Positions 33,236 to 42,609 of a stretch of 64,000 nucleotides of DNA are shown here, piece after piece (the stretch's first letter is position 1; each line of letters begins with the position of its first letter). Source of the DNA: Eutreptiella sp. 'Long Island Sound 2002' (taxonomy: Eukaryota; Euglenozoa; Euglenophyceae; Eutreptiales; Eutreptiaceae); contig OZ038387.1 in assembly GCA_964036045.1 (NCBI GenBank), positions 61,197,604 through 61,261,603 of the forward strand, in the 5' to 3' direction. The position numbers and the translations under genes were made by a program. The notes beneath the pieces were generated by a model. The model saw nothing but the letters and a program-made list of their open reading frames with translations. It was not told the origin of the DNA and did no database searches.

Positions 33236-36200
33236 GACACTTGTTGGTGGCCAACCTGGCACCACTATCTTTCAAAACCCGGGGGGGGGGGAGGGGGGGG
33301 GGGGCTGGGGGGTGTCGCATACAAGGACCGGGCCCGGCCGCCCCCCCGGGTACGCCCCTGCACTTGAAGCCAGTGCACAGCAAACCAAACGAGGTGCCAT
33401 GCGCCGGGTTGTTTGTACCAAACCATTTCACCCTGTAAGCTGTAAGGGGAGGATACAGGTGGGCAGGAGGAAGAGTGAGAACCACAGTAATTCAAGGTTC
33501 TTGCCCGAGACCAGGAGGTTGTCGCCCGTGCCAAATCTGTTGGCACACTGGAGGGAGATCTGGCGTAGGTGGCGCGCAAGGGTGGGGGCGTGGGGCTGGC
33601 GGCATTGGCAGGGGAGCCGTGCACTGAAACCATCTTTCAGTAATCTCGCCACGCATTATGAAATCACTCCGAATGGATCTTGGTGGTTGCGGGATTCATG
33701 GGAATCCAATCCATCAGAACGGATTCTTCAATCCAAGAACAGAGCCTTCAGCTCCAAGAACGGATCCTTCAACCCCCTTTGCAAGATGCGTCCGAAACCC
33801 AGGACTCGGAAAGGAAACCATCAACAGGAGGCACAACAGAAAAGCCCGCATCCATTTGGACCCTTTGTTGCGCATAGATGATGAGCGCCAGAAAAGTGAC
33901 ACACGGCCGGTGAAAAATCGGCCACCCTGCCCCTAGAACCGTCTGGTGGATCAAGGGTAACCGTGGCCGAGAACCAAACAAGTGTGTCGGGGGCGAATCT
34001 AATGTTACAGGTGCATGAGGATTGATGTCACGTAAATCCGTGATGTCACGGATCGCCTTTCAGGATCATCCCAAGATCATTCCATGGAGCCTTCAGGTCC
34101 CTACCCTTTCCCCTTCCCCATTACCCCTTCCCCCTTCCCCTTCCCCCTTACCATACCCCAAGGTGGGGTTGCACCAGGGAAGTGGCCGAAATTGGATGTG
34201 AGCCCGATGGAGAGCCCATCATGATTCGGCCAAAAACAGTTGCCAACGGAAGATGGACATATGCCCAAATGTAATAGCGGCCCTTGTGCTTGAACGGGGG
34301 ACGGGGGGGTATGGGACCCAACGGGTGTGTAAAAGAATGGCCCGAAAAACAGTATCCTTCTATAAAATTTGGGCCCCGAAGGTGTTTTTTGTGGGGCCAA
34401 GGGGGGGGTGATACCTAATTCACATGATCTAAGCGAAGGTGTAGGTGGAACCTTTAGTAGACTAGACTGGACCAAGGGGGGGGGGTGACCCCCTTTCCAA
34501 TTGGCCCATTCAAGACCACGTCTAGACAAGTCAACTTTTCACGAGGCAACAACTTACGAGTACCCGGGGCGGGAAGGGGTTTGCCGAAAAGCTTCAATCA
34601 CAAGCTGCATGGATAGGGGGGATGAAATCACACCTTTGAAGTCTCCGGCTTGCCAAAAGAACCAAAGCCTTTTCGTTGACTTATACTTGCATATGGGTTT
34701 TCGTGCATTCGAGAGGATGCATATGCACCTGGGCTTGATGGGGAAGATAATGTTGTGGTTGTGGTAGTGTTGGTCGTCGCCTTTGTAGCCCCTTTGAGGT
34801 CCATGCATTCTTGGATTTCCTAACAAAAAGCACAATAATTGTTGAGGTTTGCACCTTCGGGATTTGCCCGACCCCAAGGCGTGTACAAGGAGCCCGACAC
34901 ATTTGCATCCATTTGTAAGCTTCATCCTTGTTGCGGGCATTCAAATGCACGTTGCTACACGCAAAGTAGAAGTGAAAGCGATACTTTAATTATCGCACTC
35001 CAATATGTCTCTTGTGACTTTGGCATTACCATTGGATGTGTTTTGTTTTCTCTCACTTCTTTCTTTTAGCTTTGCACAACAAGATGAATTTTTGGATCAT
35101 CTGCTTTGATTCAAAGCTTGCACGCAAGCGCACAAATCAACTAGAACACTTACTGGAATGGTGATGCAACATGAAGGATAAAAATTTTTTTGATCCAAAA
35201 TGTTCGTCGCCACCACAAGCTGGAACAAGGTTCTTGATCCAAAAAACTGTGAAGGCAACACAATTTTTAATCACGCTTCAAGTCCGGGCACTAATTGAAT
35301 AAAGAAATTTGGGCTCTTGGTGGGAAGTAGCCGGCGGTGCAACCTATGAGTCCGAAAGCGGGTTTCCGGACAAACGTGTTGAAAAATGGGAATGGTTGTC
35401 GCATAAAACGGGGTTTTCTTTTTGGACAAGAAGGGGGGGGTCTCATGAAATTCTGATTTGTGTCCCAATCCATTTTGGGCGGGCTGTGGGAGGCTACCAC
35501 CGCATGCATCCGCGGCGGACTAGATCGCATGGTCTCTCACTTGCTACGTTCGACATCAAACACGTGCACAAAAGACATCAAACACCAGCAAAGGCATGGC
35601 AGATGACCCGAAACCGACCACCATGCGACACACACACATACACACACAAGTGCCCTCCGTGTCACCTCTATTGGTTCCATGTCACGATTTGCATTTTTCG
35701 TCCGTATGCATGGATATCGAAGGTTACACGGACATTATGAGGGGGCAATTGTTGTTGTCAAGGAAGCCTAGGAGATATTTCACTCGGTAAAACAACCACA
35801 ATCTTGCAAGGACCCTCCAACGTACCCAAGAGTGGCACCAATGTTGGTTAGGGTGCTTTCCCATGCGGCAATGTTCCGATTCATGCCATCACATGTTCAG
35901 AAGCCCGATGCATTCCAATCCACCGATCCGTTTCCGATACATTTTGGATCGTGCATCTCGGTGTCCCATGCATTCGAACAAAAAAATCCACCACCGCGGT
36001 TTTGGATTGAGCCACCTCGAGATTGTTCCAAGTGTAGAGTAACACTACACCAAAGTGTGTGTAAAAGTACGGGGCATCACGACAACTATTGCACGCGGCC
36101 CCACCTCAAAGACGAATACTCCCTATGCTTGACTCCGAGGCAAAGAGATTTTTGGTGACACAAACAATATTTTATAATGCCTATGGTTGCGGGGTTATTC

Positions 36201-36990
36201 ATCCTATTCATGCAAGTAGCAAGAGCCCCCCCAAAATGTGTAGCATTCTCCCAACGCACATTAATGGATGACCTATCCGCAATCGAGATATGAGAGGTAG
36301 AAAATGTTTCATGAGTGGGGGGGCTAGCATTCTTCATCCATGGGGGGGTAGCTTTCCAACCGTTTTTCATGGATCGGTAGATTTTGTGGGGATGCTTTGT
36401 TCCCCGTTCCCTTCGTGGTTGGAGAGTTGCCGTGAGCTAGTGGTCCCAAGACATGGGACTCATTCCCGCCGCTTACCTTCTCACCGCGTCAACGTACCCA
36501 CCCATATTCTTCGGATTGGTGTCATTTGTTTCAAAAAGACAAGAGGCACCTCCGACAAAAGGAGGCTAGCCACGTGCTTTTGTCACGGTTGCGGCTCACT
36601 GTAGGAGCACGAGCCTCCACAGCATTGGACCCCATGTTTTATTCTTTTCCTGGGTGTTTTTGCAACGCTAATGGTGTCGATAGTGTGTGGCGAAACGAGG
36701 AGGTCATGGGGTAGATGTAAACATGAGGCATAACAGGAGGGGGCACGGTTGATGCCTCCTATTTTCAAACAAGGCAAAAATAGGAAGCAAATTAGGGGGA
36801 ACCGCATGCGTTGTCGGAGTTGCCTCCTTTTTGCGTGGGTGCCTGCTATTTGTAGGAAGTGCTTGGAGGTGCCTCTTGTTCGTAAGAGGTGCCCCGTGTT
36901 TTCACAATGATACAGGGGTGGGTACAAACCTTCGGTTGCTAGAAGGGGGCATGGTTCGCGCTGCACAATTGCATTGCCGCTGTCAAATGC
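33236..36990. other. Gene-free stretch
   Basis: No supported gene. It contains G-runs at 33281-33303, CTTCCCC-type simple sequence at about 34107-34150 and ordinary-looking non-coding DNA. A 230-codon frame at 33189-33881 has no motif and spans a G-run, so it is not listed as a gene. If the RABL3-like gene is continuous, this is the 5' part of its long intron. Confidence 0.4.
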
Positions 36991-37002
36991 TCTAGATCAC
37001 AC

Positions 37003-37227
37003 CTTGTTCCAATCCCATAAGCTCGTCAGAGTGCTCGTATCCGCTAAGTCATAGACAAAGATGATTGCGTTAAAGTTGTTGTAGAACGGGAATCGCGCTT
37101 GACGTCGGTATTTGCTATTGCCACCTACATCGAAGAACTCGATGAATTGCAATTTGCCCGATTGCGATCTTTGACGAACCTTCACGGAAACACGACAACC
37201 AATCGTGGTTTGGGGGCTGTTGAGGAC
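37003..37227 (-). CDS. RABL3-like small GTPase, exon 2 (switch/G3 region)
   Basis: This exon has exactly 75 codons between an acceptor (TTCTCTAG at 37228) and a donor (AAG|GTGTGA at 37003), both phase 0. It starts VLNSPQTTIGCRVSVKV and contains FIEFFDVGGNSKY, a DxxG-type G3 motif in the DVGG form typical of RABL3 and plant LIP1. It then has FYNNFNAIIFVYDLAD, the hydrophobic strand with the family's IIFVHDL-like signature, and ends LWDWNK. RABL3 proteins are atypical Rab-like GTPases without prenylation. The next coding part downstream on this strand that could complete the protein is the G4-bearing exon at 3140-3401, 33.6 kb away. Confidence 0.75.
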
Positions 37228-37419
37228 CTAGAGAACGACGAAAGGTGTGACTAAAAAGGTGAAGCACCAGAGACATAATGCATGTCCCACCAAAGGATCA
37301 TTGCGTGTGGATTACCATTTCACCATGCTAGCATTTGAGATCGTGAAATGAGTCGCATGTTTTGGACATCCCATATCAAGGTTCACAAACTCGGGAATGT
37401 ATTGGAGGGAGTTACAAAC
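37228..37419 (-). other. Intron 1 of the RABL3-like gene
   Basis: The 192-bp interval has a GTTTGT donor at 37419 and ends CTCTAG at 37228. Removing it joins ...LLCSNE to VLNSPQ... in phase 0, exactly where RABL3 has LLCQNQ followed by VLGNP. This continuity is the main evidence that the intron is real. Confidence 0.7.
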
Positions 37420-37512
37420 CTCATTACTGCAAAGGAGGTGGATTAGTGAGCTTTTGCCAACGCCAGAGTCTCCAACAACAAGAAAGCGGGCCGAAACGGG
37501 TTGTGCGCACAT
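37420..37512 (-). CDS. RABL3-like small GTPase, exon 1 (P-loop)
   Basis: This is a 31-codon exon from an ATG at 37512 to the donor at 37419. It encodes RFLVVGDSGVGKSSLIHLLC, a complete GxxxxGK[ST] P-loop (GDSGVGKS) for nucleotide phosphate binding, followed by LLCSNE as in RABL3. Only eight residues precede the first beta strand, which fits the family. A pyrimidine-rich stretch ending TTTTTTAG lies just upstream on the minus strand (about 37524-37533), so a 5' UTR exon is possible. Confidence 0.75.
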
Positions 37513-38087
37513 ACACAACTCCTAAAAAAGAAAGCAAAAGAGTGGCCGAATTAGTGCTCCTCATCACCATCAACACGAACAAATGGTTGTGGCATCCTAT
37601 CTTGAATGGTCTACCTACACCACGAAAAGTCACCACGGCAAAGCAAAAATTTGGTTTTCAACAATCCATAGCATTCCCGATGCAACACGAGGAACGTGCA
37701 AACCAACTAAACCACAATTTTACGTGGCCACCTGTTACAGCAAAATGTCCGATAATGTCCCGGCCGAAATCAAGCCAATCGGGACATTACAAGACTTCCC
37801 GACCACCCATTCGAGACTTCTTGTATGGGCACTAGTTGGAAGCATTCGGGACACTACAAGACTTTGTTCCGGACATTAACAAACTCTTTCTGTCGAGTAT
37901 GGCAATTTTTTCTTCCGTGCGCTTCGCGCCCGGTTTCTGTTTTTCTTTTCTCCCAACTTTTAACTTCATTCCCTTGGATAGTCACGGAAAATATTCACAA
38001 TTTGACCAATCCAAGCGGAGTATTGCCTCGCAGCACGGCTAGTTACATCATTGTCAGCATACGTTGACATGTTGGGCAATCTAGACG

Positions 38088-38173
38088 AGCAGTGGTGCCA
38101 TCACTTTCGCGGGCACGTTTGACACTACGGAGCAATGGTGTTGTCACTTTCGCGGGCACATTTGGACCGAATT
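38088..38173 (+). repeat. Two tandem copies of a ~43-bp unit
   Basis: GAGCAGTGGTGCCATCACTTTCGCGGGCACG and GAGCAATGGTGTTGTCACTTTCGCGGGCACA follow each other. Nothing else is recognisable between 37520 and 38820 except repeated CGGGACATTACAAGACT-like pieces near 37781-37865. Confidence 0.6.
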
Positions 38174-38826
38174 TGTCGTTTCCTCACCGCCTTTGCCCCG
38201 CTGTTCTTGGTCATCCCATTGTGACCCACCATAGCTGATGGAACAACAATCCAGAAGCAACATTATACTCATACACTCAAACAATACAATAGAAGATCAA
38301 AACAACCAATCACCCAAAGCAAAAAATAATTCATAGACATCTCAAACTAAATATCTACGTTGGGGGGTGAAGCCTTCGCAGTGTGCACGCGCGGACTACA
38401 CTCGCGGCCATGCCCACGCATCTTCCGAGTTTTGAGCTCGACGCGATGAGTAGTTTACATGCATTATTATCATATTGCATTCATCGGTATCCTGAACACA
38501 GCAGCAAAATTATTTCTGCGTTATCCATACTTTGCTTCTGGTTGATTTAATCCTCACTGGTTTTACTGTCAAAATAAAGTTACCTCAGAACTGGGGTTGA
38601 AGACGCCAATAGTAATGGGCCGATTTTGTGTTAGCATCTACTCTAGTGTATAAAATACAAGACCGGTGGCCAACAAGAGACCGGGGTGGGTTTTGGAGGC
38701 CTTGCACGAACACTTCCTATTCGCAACCGGGTTCATATTAAGAGACCGGTGGAGAGGGCGGGCAACCAAGCATGCGTGGGCAACAACACAAGGAATATCC
38801 AATAAAGCGATGCGTGTTCATTGAAA

Positions 38827-39234
38827 TTACATCAACCTTGGCCGCTTGGCGGAGTTCTCATCTTGTACTTGACCTTGGTAGAATAGAGCAAACACATCCG
38901 GAGGCAATATGAATCCGGGAGGAAGTGGTGGCGACTCCGGCAAGGGTGCAAAGTGGTGATTGATAGGTGCCATAGAAGCCATAGCCGGGGGCTTGGGCTT
39001 GCCTCTACCGGGTCTAGAACTTGGCTTTGGCTTCGGCTTTGGGGCCACATCACCCGTGATACCACCACCAAAATAAATAGGAATATAGCCACGTGCAAGG
39101 ATTTTCTTCCGCACACTTTGATCTAAGTGCGCGAACTTATCATCCAACAGGGGCACTCGTCGGCACATATTTTCATTCATCAGATGAGACCATGGTTTTG
39201 TTGTGCTCGTGACTTTTTGCTTGTACGTGTCATA
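38827..39234 (-). pseudogene. Possible DDE transposase remnant, proline-rich tail
   Basis: A frame open from about 39234 on the minus strand (ATG at 39180) encodes LLDDKFAHLDQSVRKKIL, then GYIPIYFGGGITGDV, then a Lys/Pro-rich tail. The spacing of an aspartate, a histidine and a G-G-x-T stretch resembles the part of pogo-type DDE transposases that has D-x-F-x-x-H followed by PGG-x-T-x-x-x-QP-x-D. The first catalytic domain half is missing, and the region upstream on this strand is occupied by the opposite-strand gene at 39544. This is an inference from a short pattern; it could be an unrelated host gene. Confidence 0.3.
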
Positions 39235-39543
39235 TTAAGCAAGGGACAATCGGGACCATTAAAAAATAAGTAATAAGTAAGGACGCTGGTGGATGAATTA
39301 CAAAAAAAGTAAGAAGTATTAAGTGAAGAGCTTTGGGAAACCATTAATATGATGTTTTAACTGTATTTTTACAGTACACGGGAAATTGAGGTTGTTGAGG
39401 TGTTGCGTTAGTTGGCGTCATCGACCTTAAGTCTCCTCCCGTTGGCGGTAAGCTGCGTGTAAGCAAGAAAAAAAAGTTAGACGGTTGAGCCCAAGGGTGT
39501 CATTATTTTGTTGTATGCCGCTCGTGTTGTGCTATGCAGCAAC

Positions 39544-42231
39544 ATGACCTCCCGCTTTGATACATGTGCTGGCGGCCCACAGGGCTTCAGCTACAAGCCT
39601 TTGGAAAGTCAACCCCGACGCTATTGGGCAGACGGCACAGAGGCCTCTTGTGGAGCAACCCACACCGCGTGCTTGAGTTCCACGGGGAGTAACCCGTTGG
39701 CCGACTTGAGAGAAGTTATGCGCCATCTGCGATTCAAGTCGATTTGCTTGTTGGTGCACGACGATGAAGAGAACCCTCTACTTTATGTGCACTCCATGAA
39801 GCCTGTCAACGAGGTGCTTGAAGCAAGCTGCTTCGAGAAAATGAAGATTCAACGTCAGCATGTTCTTTTCTTCATGCTACAACCGCCTTACAATCTTCCC
39901 CAACTCCAAGCGGCTTTCAAGTTGTGGGTTACTCAGCGACAAGGGTTCAATGCAGCTGTGGTCCACTCGCCTTCAGATATGCTGGTGGTATTCGCAAACG
40001 AAAGTCTTGTCGAACAAGTGTCAGAATGCTTCAACGTTGCTTTGTCGTGGTGGGGAAATGTCTGTCCCTTTGTAGAATTCCACACTCAAGACAACGTTTC
40101 GGTATGGGTAAGCGGGACATGGGCTTCTATCCAAGAGTTGAACACCATCACCAAAGCCCTTGTCGAATTGCAAGAACCAGGAATTGTGCAAATCGAGGTC
40201 GATGAAGGGTGGTCACAGCTACGAATCCGACCTCGGGGCCTTGATGATGTCGTCCGTGTGCGGGATGCCGCGACGAACACGCTTCGGCACCTGGGGCGAA
40301 GGTGCGCGATAAAGGGAAATAGGATCGTGTTGTACCAGTGTGCCATCCCTTTGAGCCCTTTCGAGGTCGAAATGGACGTGTCCACAACCTCACAGGCGCA
40401 TTCGCCGGCGCTCGTGGCTTGCCTTGCCTCTGCGGAATCCGCTTTGAAAGCCAGGGAGGAAACCTTTGGAGAAGTGTTTGCATACGACGTAGTGATGCAA
40501 ATTCTGTCTCAGCTAAAGTACGAGGCGATCCTGCGCCACAACTACAAGTATTCTTTTGACGTTCATGGCATGAAGTGTGTCGAGTGCGTGCGACTAATCC
40601 TCGAAGAGCTTTTCCTTGACCGACCAGGCCGCGTTGGTTACACACATATTGCTCTCAATCCAACACGGAACCTGCTAGCTTTGCACGTCCCTGCGGAGCA
40701 ACGGCAAGGTGTGCAGCAGCACGTGCAGGCTAGCTTGGCAGCGTTAGGCATGGCGTGCACACTAATTGCTGAAGGGCCGGATTTGGAACCCGTCGACGAC
40801 CCTCAAGCCTTAGCACTCTACGGCACCTTGACGAAGAAGCGGCCGTCACGGCTGGGCCCTGCAACCAGCACTCTGGGCATTCGTGTACGACCAGACGCTG
40901 TGCGTTGCTCGTCGTGTGCGGCACTACTGCGTTCCACACTACTTCGAGTCGTCCCTGGCATCGTTCACGTGGCGCTGGACTGCAGCTCTCCAACCATGGT
41001 CGTGCACTACTCATCCCACGAAGTTACGGAGAGCGAAATCCTGAAAGTAGTTGAAAGCGTGGGCTATCAGCCATCAACGTTCTGCGTCCCACTAGGCGCT
41101 CCAACCCAACCGTCCGTTGTCCCCCTTTCGCCAGCTTGTTCGCCCACGACACCATCCACACCGCAGTATTTCAATAAGGGAAGTGTTGGTCCAAAAATGC
41201 TGAACGGCCAGCGGAACCCCTATGCACTGAGCCAACAAGTCCAAAGCCCAACCCAGCAACAGTGGAGAGATGGGGGAGGCTCACGTCCGCAGCGACAAAT
41301 GTCTGCCCCGGCTCCACAACAGGTGCAAACTTACAGCAGCTGTGCCGAAACTGCTGATGGTCGAGCATACCCAGCTTCGTCGCAACCGCTTCCCACCACT
41401 CCGACACAGAACCAAGTGGCAGGAGGTGTACCGTGGAAGACCGTACCAACGTTGGATGCAACCGCGCCTACGGTGATGGAAGATGGCAGCACGGTGCTGG
41501 TGTTCAACGCGCGCCAGAACGACGGGGAAGCTGGTGTTACGGAAGCCCCAACCGAGATGAGCATTTCATTACCTACGCGTCTCCGACACCGATATACGAT
41601 TTGGTACGACAACGTGAGAACCCGCGTCCAGTTGCAGCAGTCTGGCGAGGCCGACTCCGCTTTAATGGAGGTTGCATCATTCAGTACGATGCCCGAGTTC
41701 TGGCACATTTGGGAGCACTTGAACATCGAAAGTTTGGAAGAAGGTTCTATTCTGCTCATATTTTACAGCGACGTCCCCCCTGACCACAACCACGCTGCAA
41801 ACAAAAGTGGTGGTAGGTGGTTTGTGCGCGGAGTTGCAACGGATCCCCGGCTCAAGCTGTGGACCAAGCTTGTTCTTGCCATGCTATCTGACATGCTGAC
41901 GGCCAGTTCAGACCACGAAGTATGCGGAGTCTGCCTCTCTGTCAAGCCCAGCGGTGACAGGATTGAGATCTGGGTGGACGGAGGATATCACCATCAAGGT
42001 GAAGAACAGCCGACACACGACCGCGAGAGCGAGCAGTATTTGCCAAACATCCTCACCAGGTTGCTTGGTGACGAACTCGGCCACCGAAGGTTCCATTTTT
42101 GGACCCATGCCGGGTTTGAAAGACACCGCAAGTCCCACCGGGGGAGCGTGCGTAGAGCCAAGAGGCACAGCAAGCTCTGTGAGAACCGAGATTCCATGGA
42201 GGAAGAGAATATGTCGGAGTTCGGCAACTGA
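39544..42231 (+). CDS. HMA-domain / eIF4E-like fusion protein, 895 aa
   Basis: Intronless frame; the first ATG (39544) lies downstream of an in-frame stop at about 39478. Residues about 50-320 contain several ferredoxin-like alpha/beta repeats resembling HMA folds without cysteines. About 336-405 is an HMA domain with the metal-binding GMKCVEC (GMxCxxC). About 443-510 is a second one with VRCSSCA and PGIVHVALD. About 515-670 is a Pro/Gln/Ser-rich linker. About 675-830 is an eIF4E-type domain: HRYTIWYDN, STMPEFWHIWEHL, a GGRWFVRG after an N-K, LWTKLVLAMLSDM, VCGVCLSV and DRIEIWVD. A basic/acidic tail follows. The residues that stack on the mRNA cap are replaced (see findings), while the dorsal partner-binding tryptophan is kept. 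Inference: a metal-responsive protein binding eIF4E partners rather than the cap. No family with this architecture is known to me. Confidence 0.8.
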   Translation: MTSRFDTCAGGPQGFSYKPLESQPRRYWADGTEASCGATHTACLSSTGSNPLADLREVMRHLRFKSICLLVHDDEENPLLYVHSMKPVNEVLEASCFEKMKIQRQHVLFFMLQPPYNLPQLQAAFKLWVTQRQGFNAAVVHSPSDMLVVFANESLVEQVSECFNVALSWWGNVCPFVEFHTQDNVSVWVSGTWASIQELNTITKALVELQEPGIVQIEVDEGWSQLRIRPRGLDDVVRVRDAATNTLRHLGRRCAIKGNRIVLYQCAIPLSPFEVEMDVSTTSQAHSPALVACLASAESALKAREETFGEVFAYDVVMQILSQLKYEAILRHNYKYSFDVHGMKCVECVRLILEELFLDRPGRVGYTHIALNPTRNLLALHVPAEQRQGVQQHVQASLAALGMACTLIAEGPDLEPVDDPQALALYGTLTKKRPSRLGPATSTLGIRVRPDAVRCSSCAALLRSTLLRVVPGIVHVALDCSSPTMVVHYSSHEVTESEILKVVESVGYQPSTFCVPLGAPTQPSVVPLSPACSPTTPSTPQYFNKGSVGPKMLNGQRNPYALSQQVQSPTQQQWRDGGGSRPQRQMSAPAPQQVQTYSSCAETADGRAYPASSQPLPTTPTQNQVAGGVPWKTVPTLDATAPTVMEDGSTVLVFNARQNDGEAGVTEAPTEMSISLPTRLRHRYTIWYDNVRTRVQLQQSGEADSALMEVASFSTMPEFWHIWEHLNIESLEEGSILLIFYSDVPPDHNHAANKSGGRWFVRGVATDPRLKLWTKLVLAMLSDMLTASSDHEVCGVCLSVKPSGDRIEIWVDGGYHHQGEEQPTHDRESEQYLPNILTRLLGDELGHRRFHFWTHAGFERHRKSHRGSVRRAKRHSKLCENRDSMEEENMSEFGN

Positions 42232-42602
42232 GGCTATCGACAACATCGATAGTTCACGAGATTGGACATTCAAATTCATCTTATCTGAGTCGACCATGTC
42301 GCCTCCAACTTTTTTGCTTTGTCCATACAGAGCAAACATTTTCTGAATGGTGTTTTTCTCTGCGGCGGCTGTTTGCCAGCCACCTCTTGTTCTGATATCC
42401 AGACATGCTTATGATCAGTGTACAGTTCCGTTCCCTGCCACGCTTCGTGCTCCCTCCCAACGATTTCAGAGGATGGGGGGTGCCGCGGGATTGGCATTCT
42501 TCTGGTTGCGACGCTCCCCCAGAATCGGCGGCACCTTCTTCGTACGGTTTGCGTTCACAATTAGCAAAACTACTCCGGACTTCTTTGAGATTCAAGATTG
42601 AA

Positions 42603-42608
42603 AATAAA
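42603..42608 (+). promoter_or_regulatory. Possible polyadenylation signal (AATAAA)
   Basis: AATAAA lies 372 bp after the stop codon of the HMA/eIF4E-like gene, in AT-richer sequence. It is the first canonical hexamer downstream. Whether this lineage uses AATAAA is not known. Confidence 0.3.
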
Positions 42609-42609
42609 G

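Noticed and set aside
33189-33881. Plus-strand frame of 230 codons
   Set aside because: It spans a G-run and has no motif or homologous pattern; its second half contains a degenerate nucleotide repeat rather than protein-like sequence.
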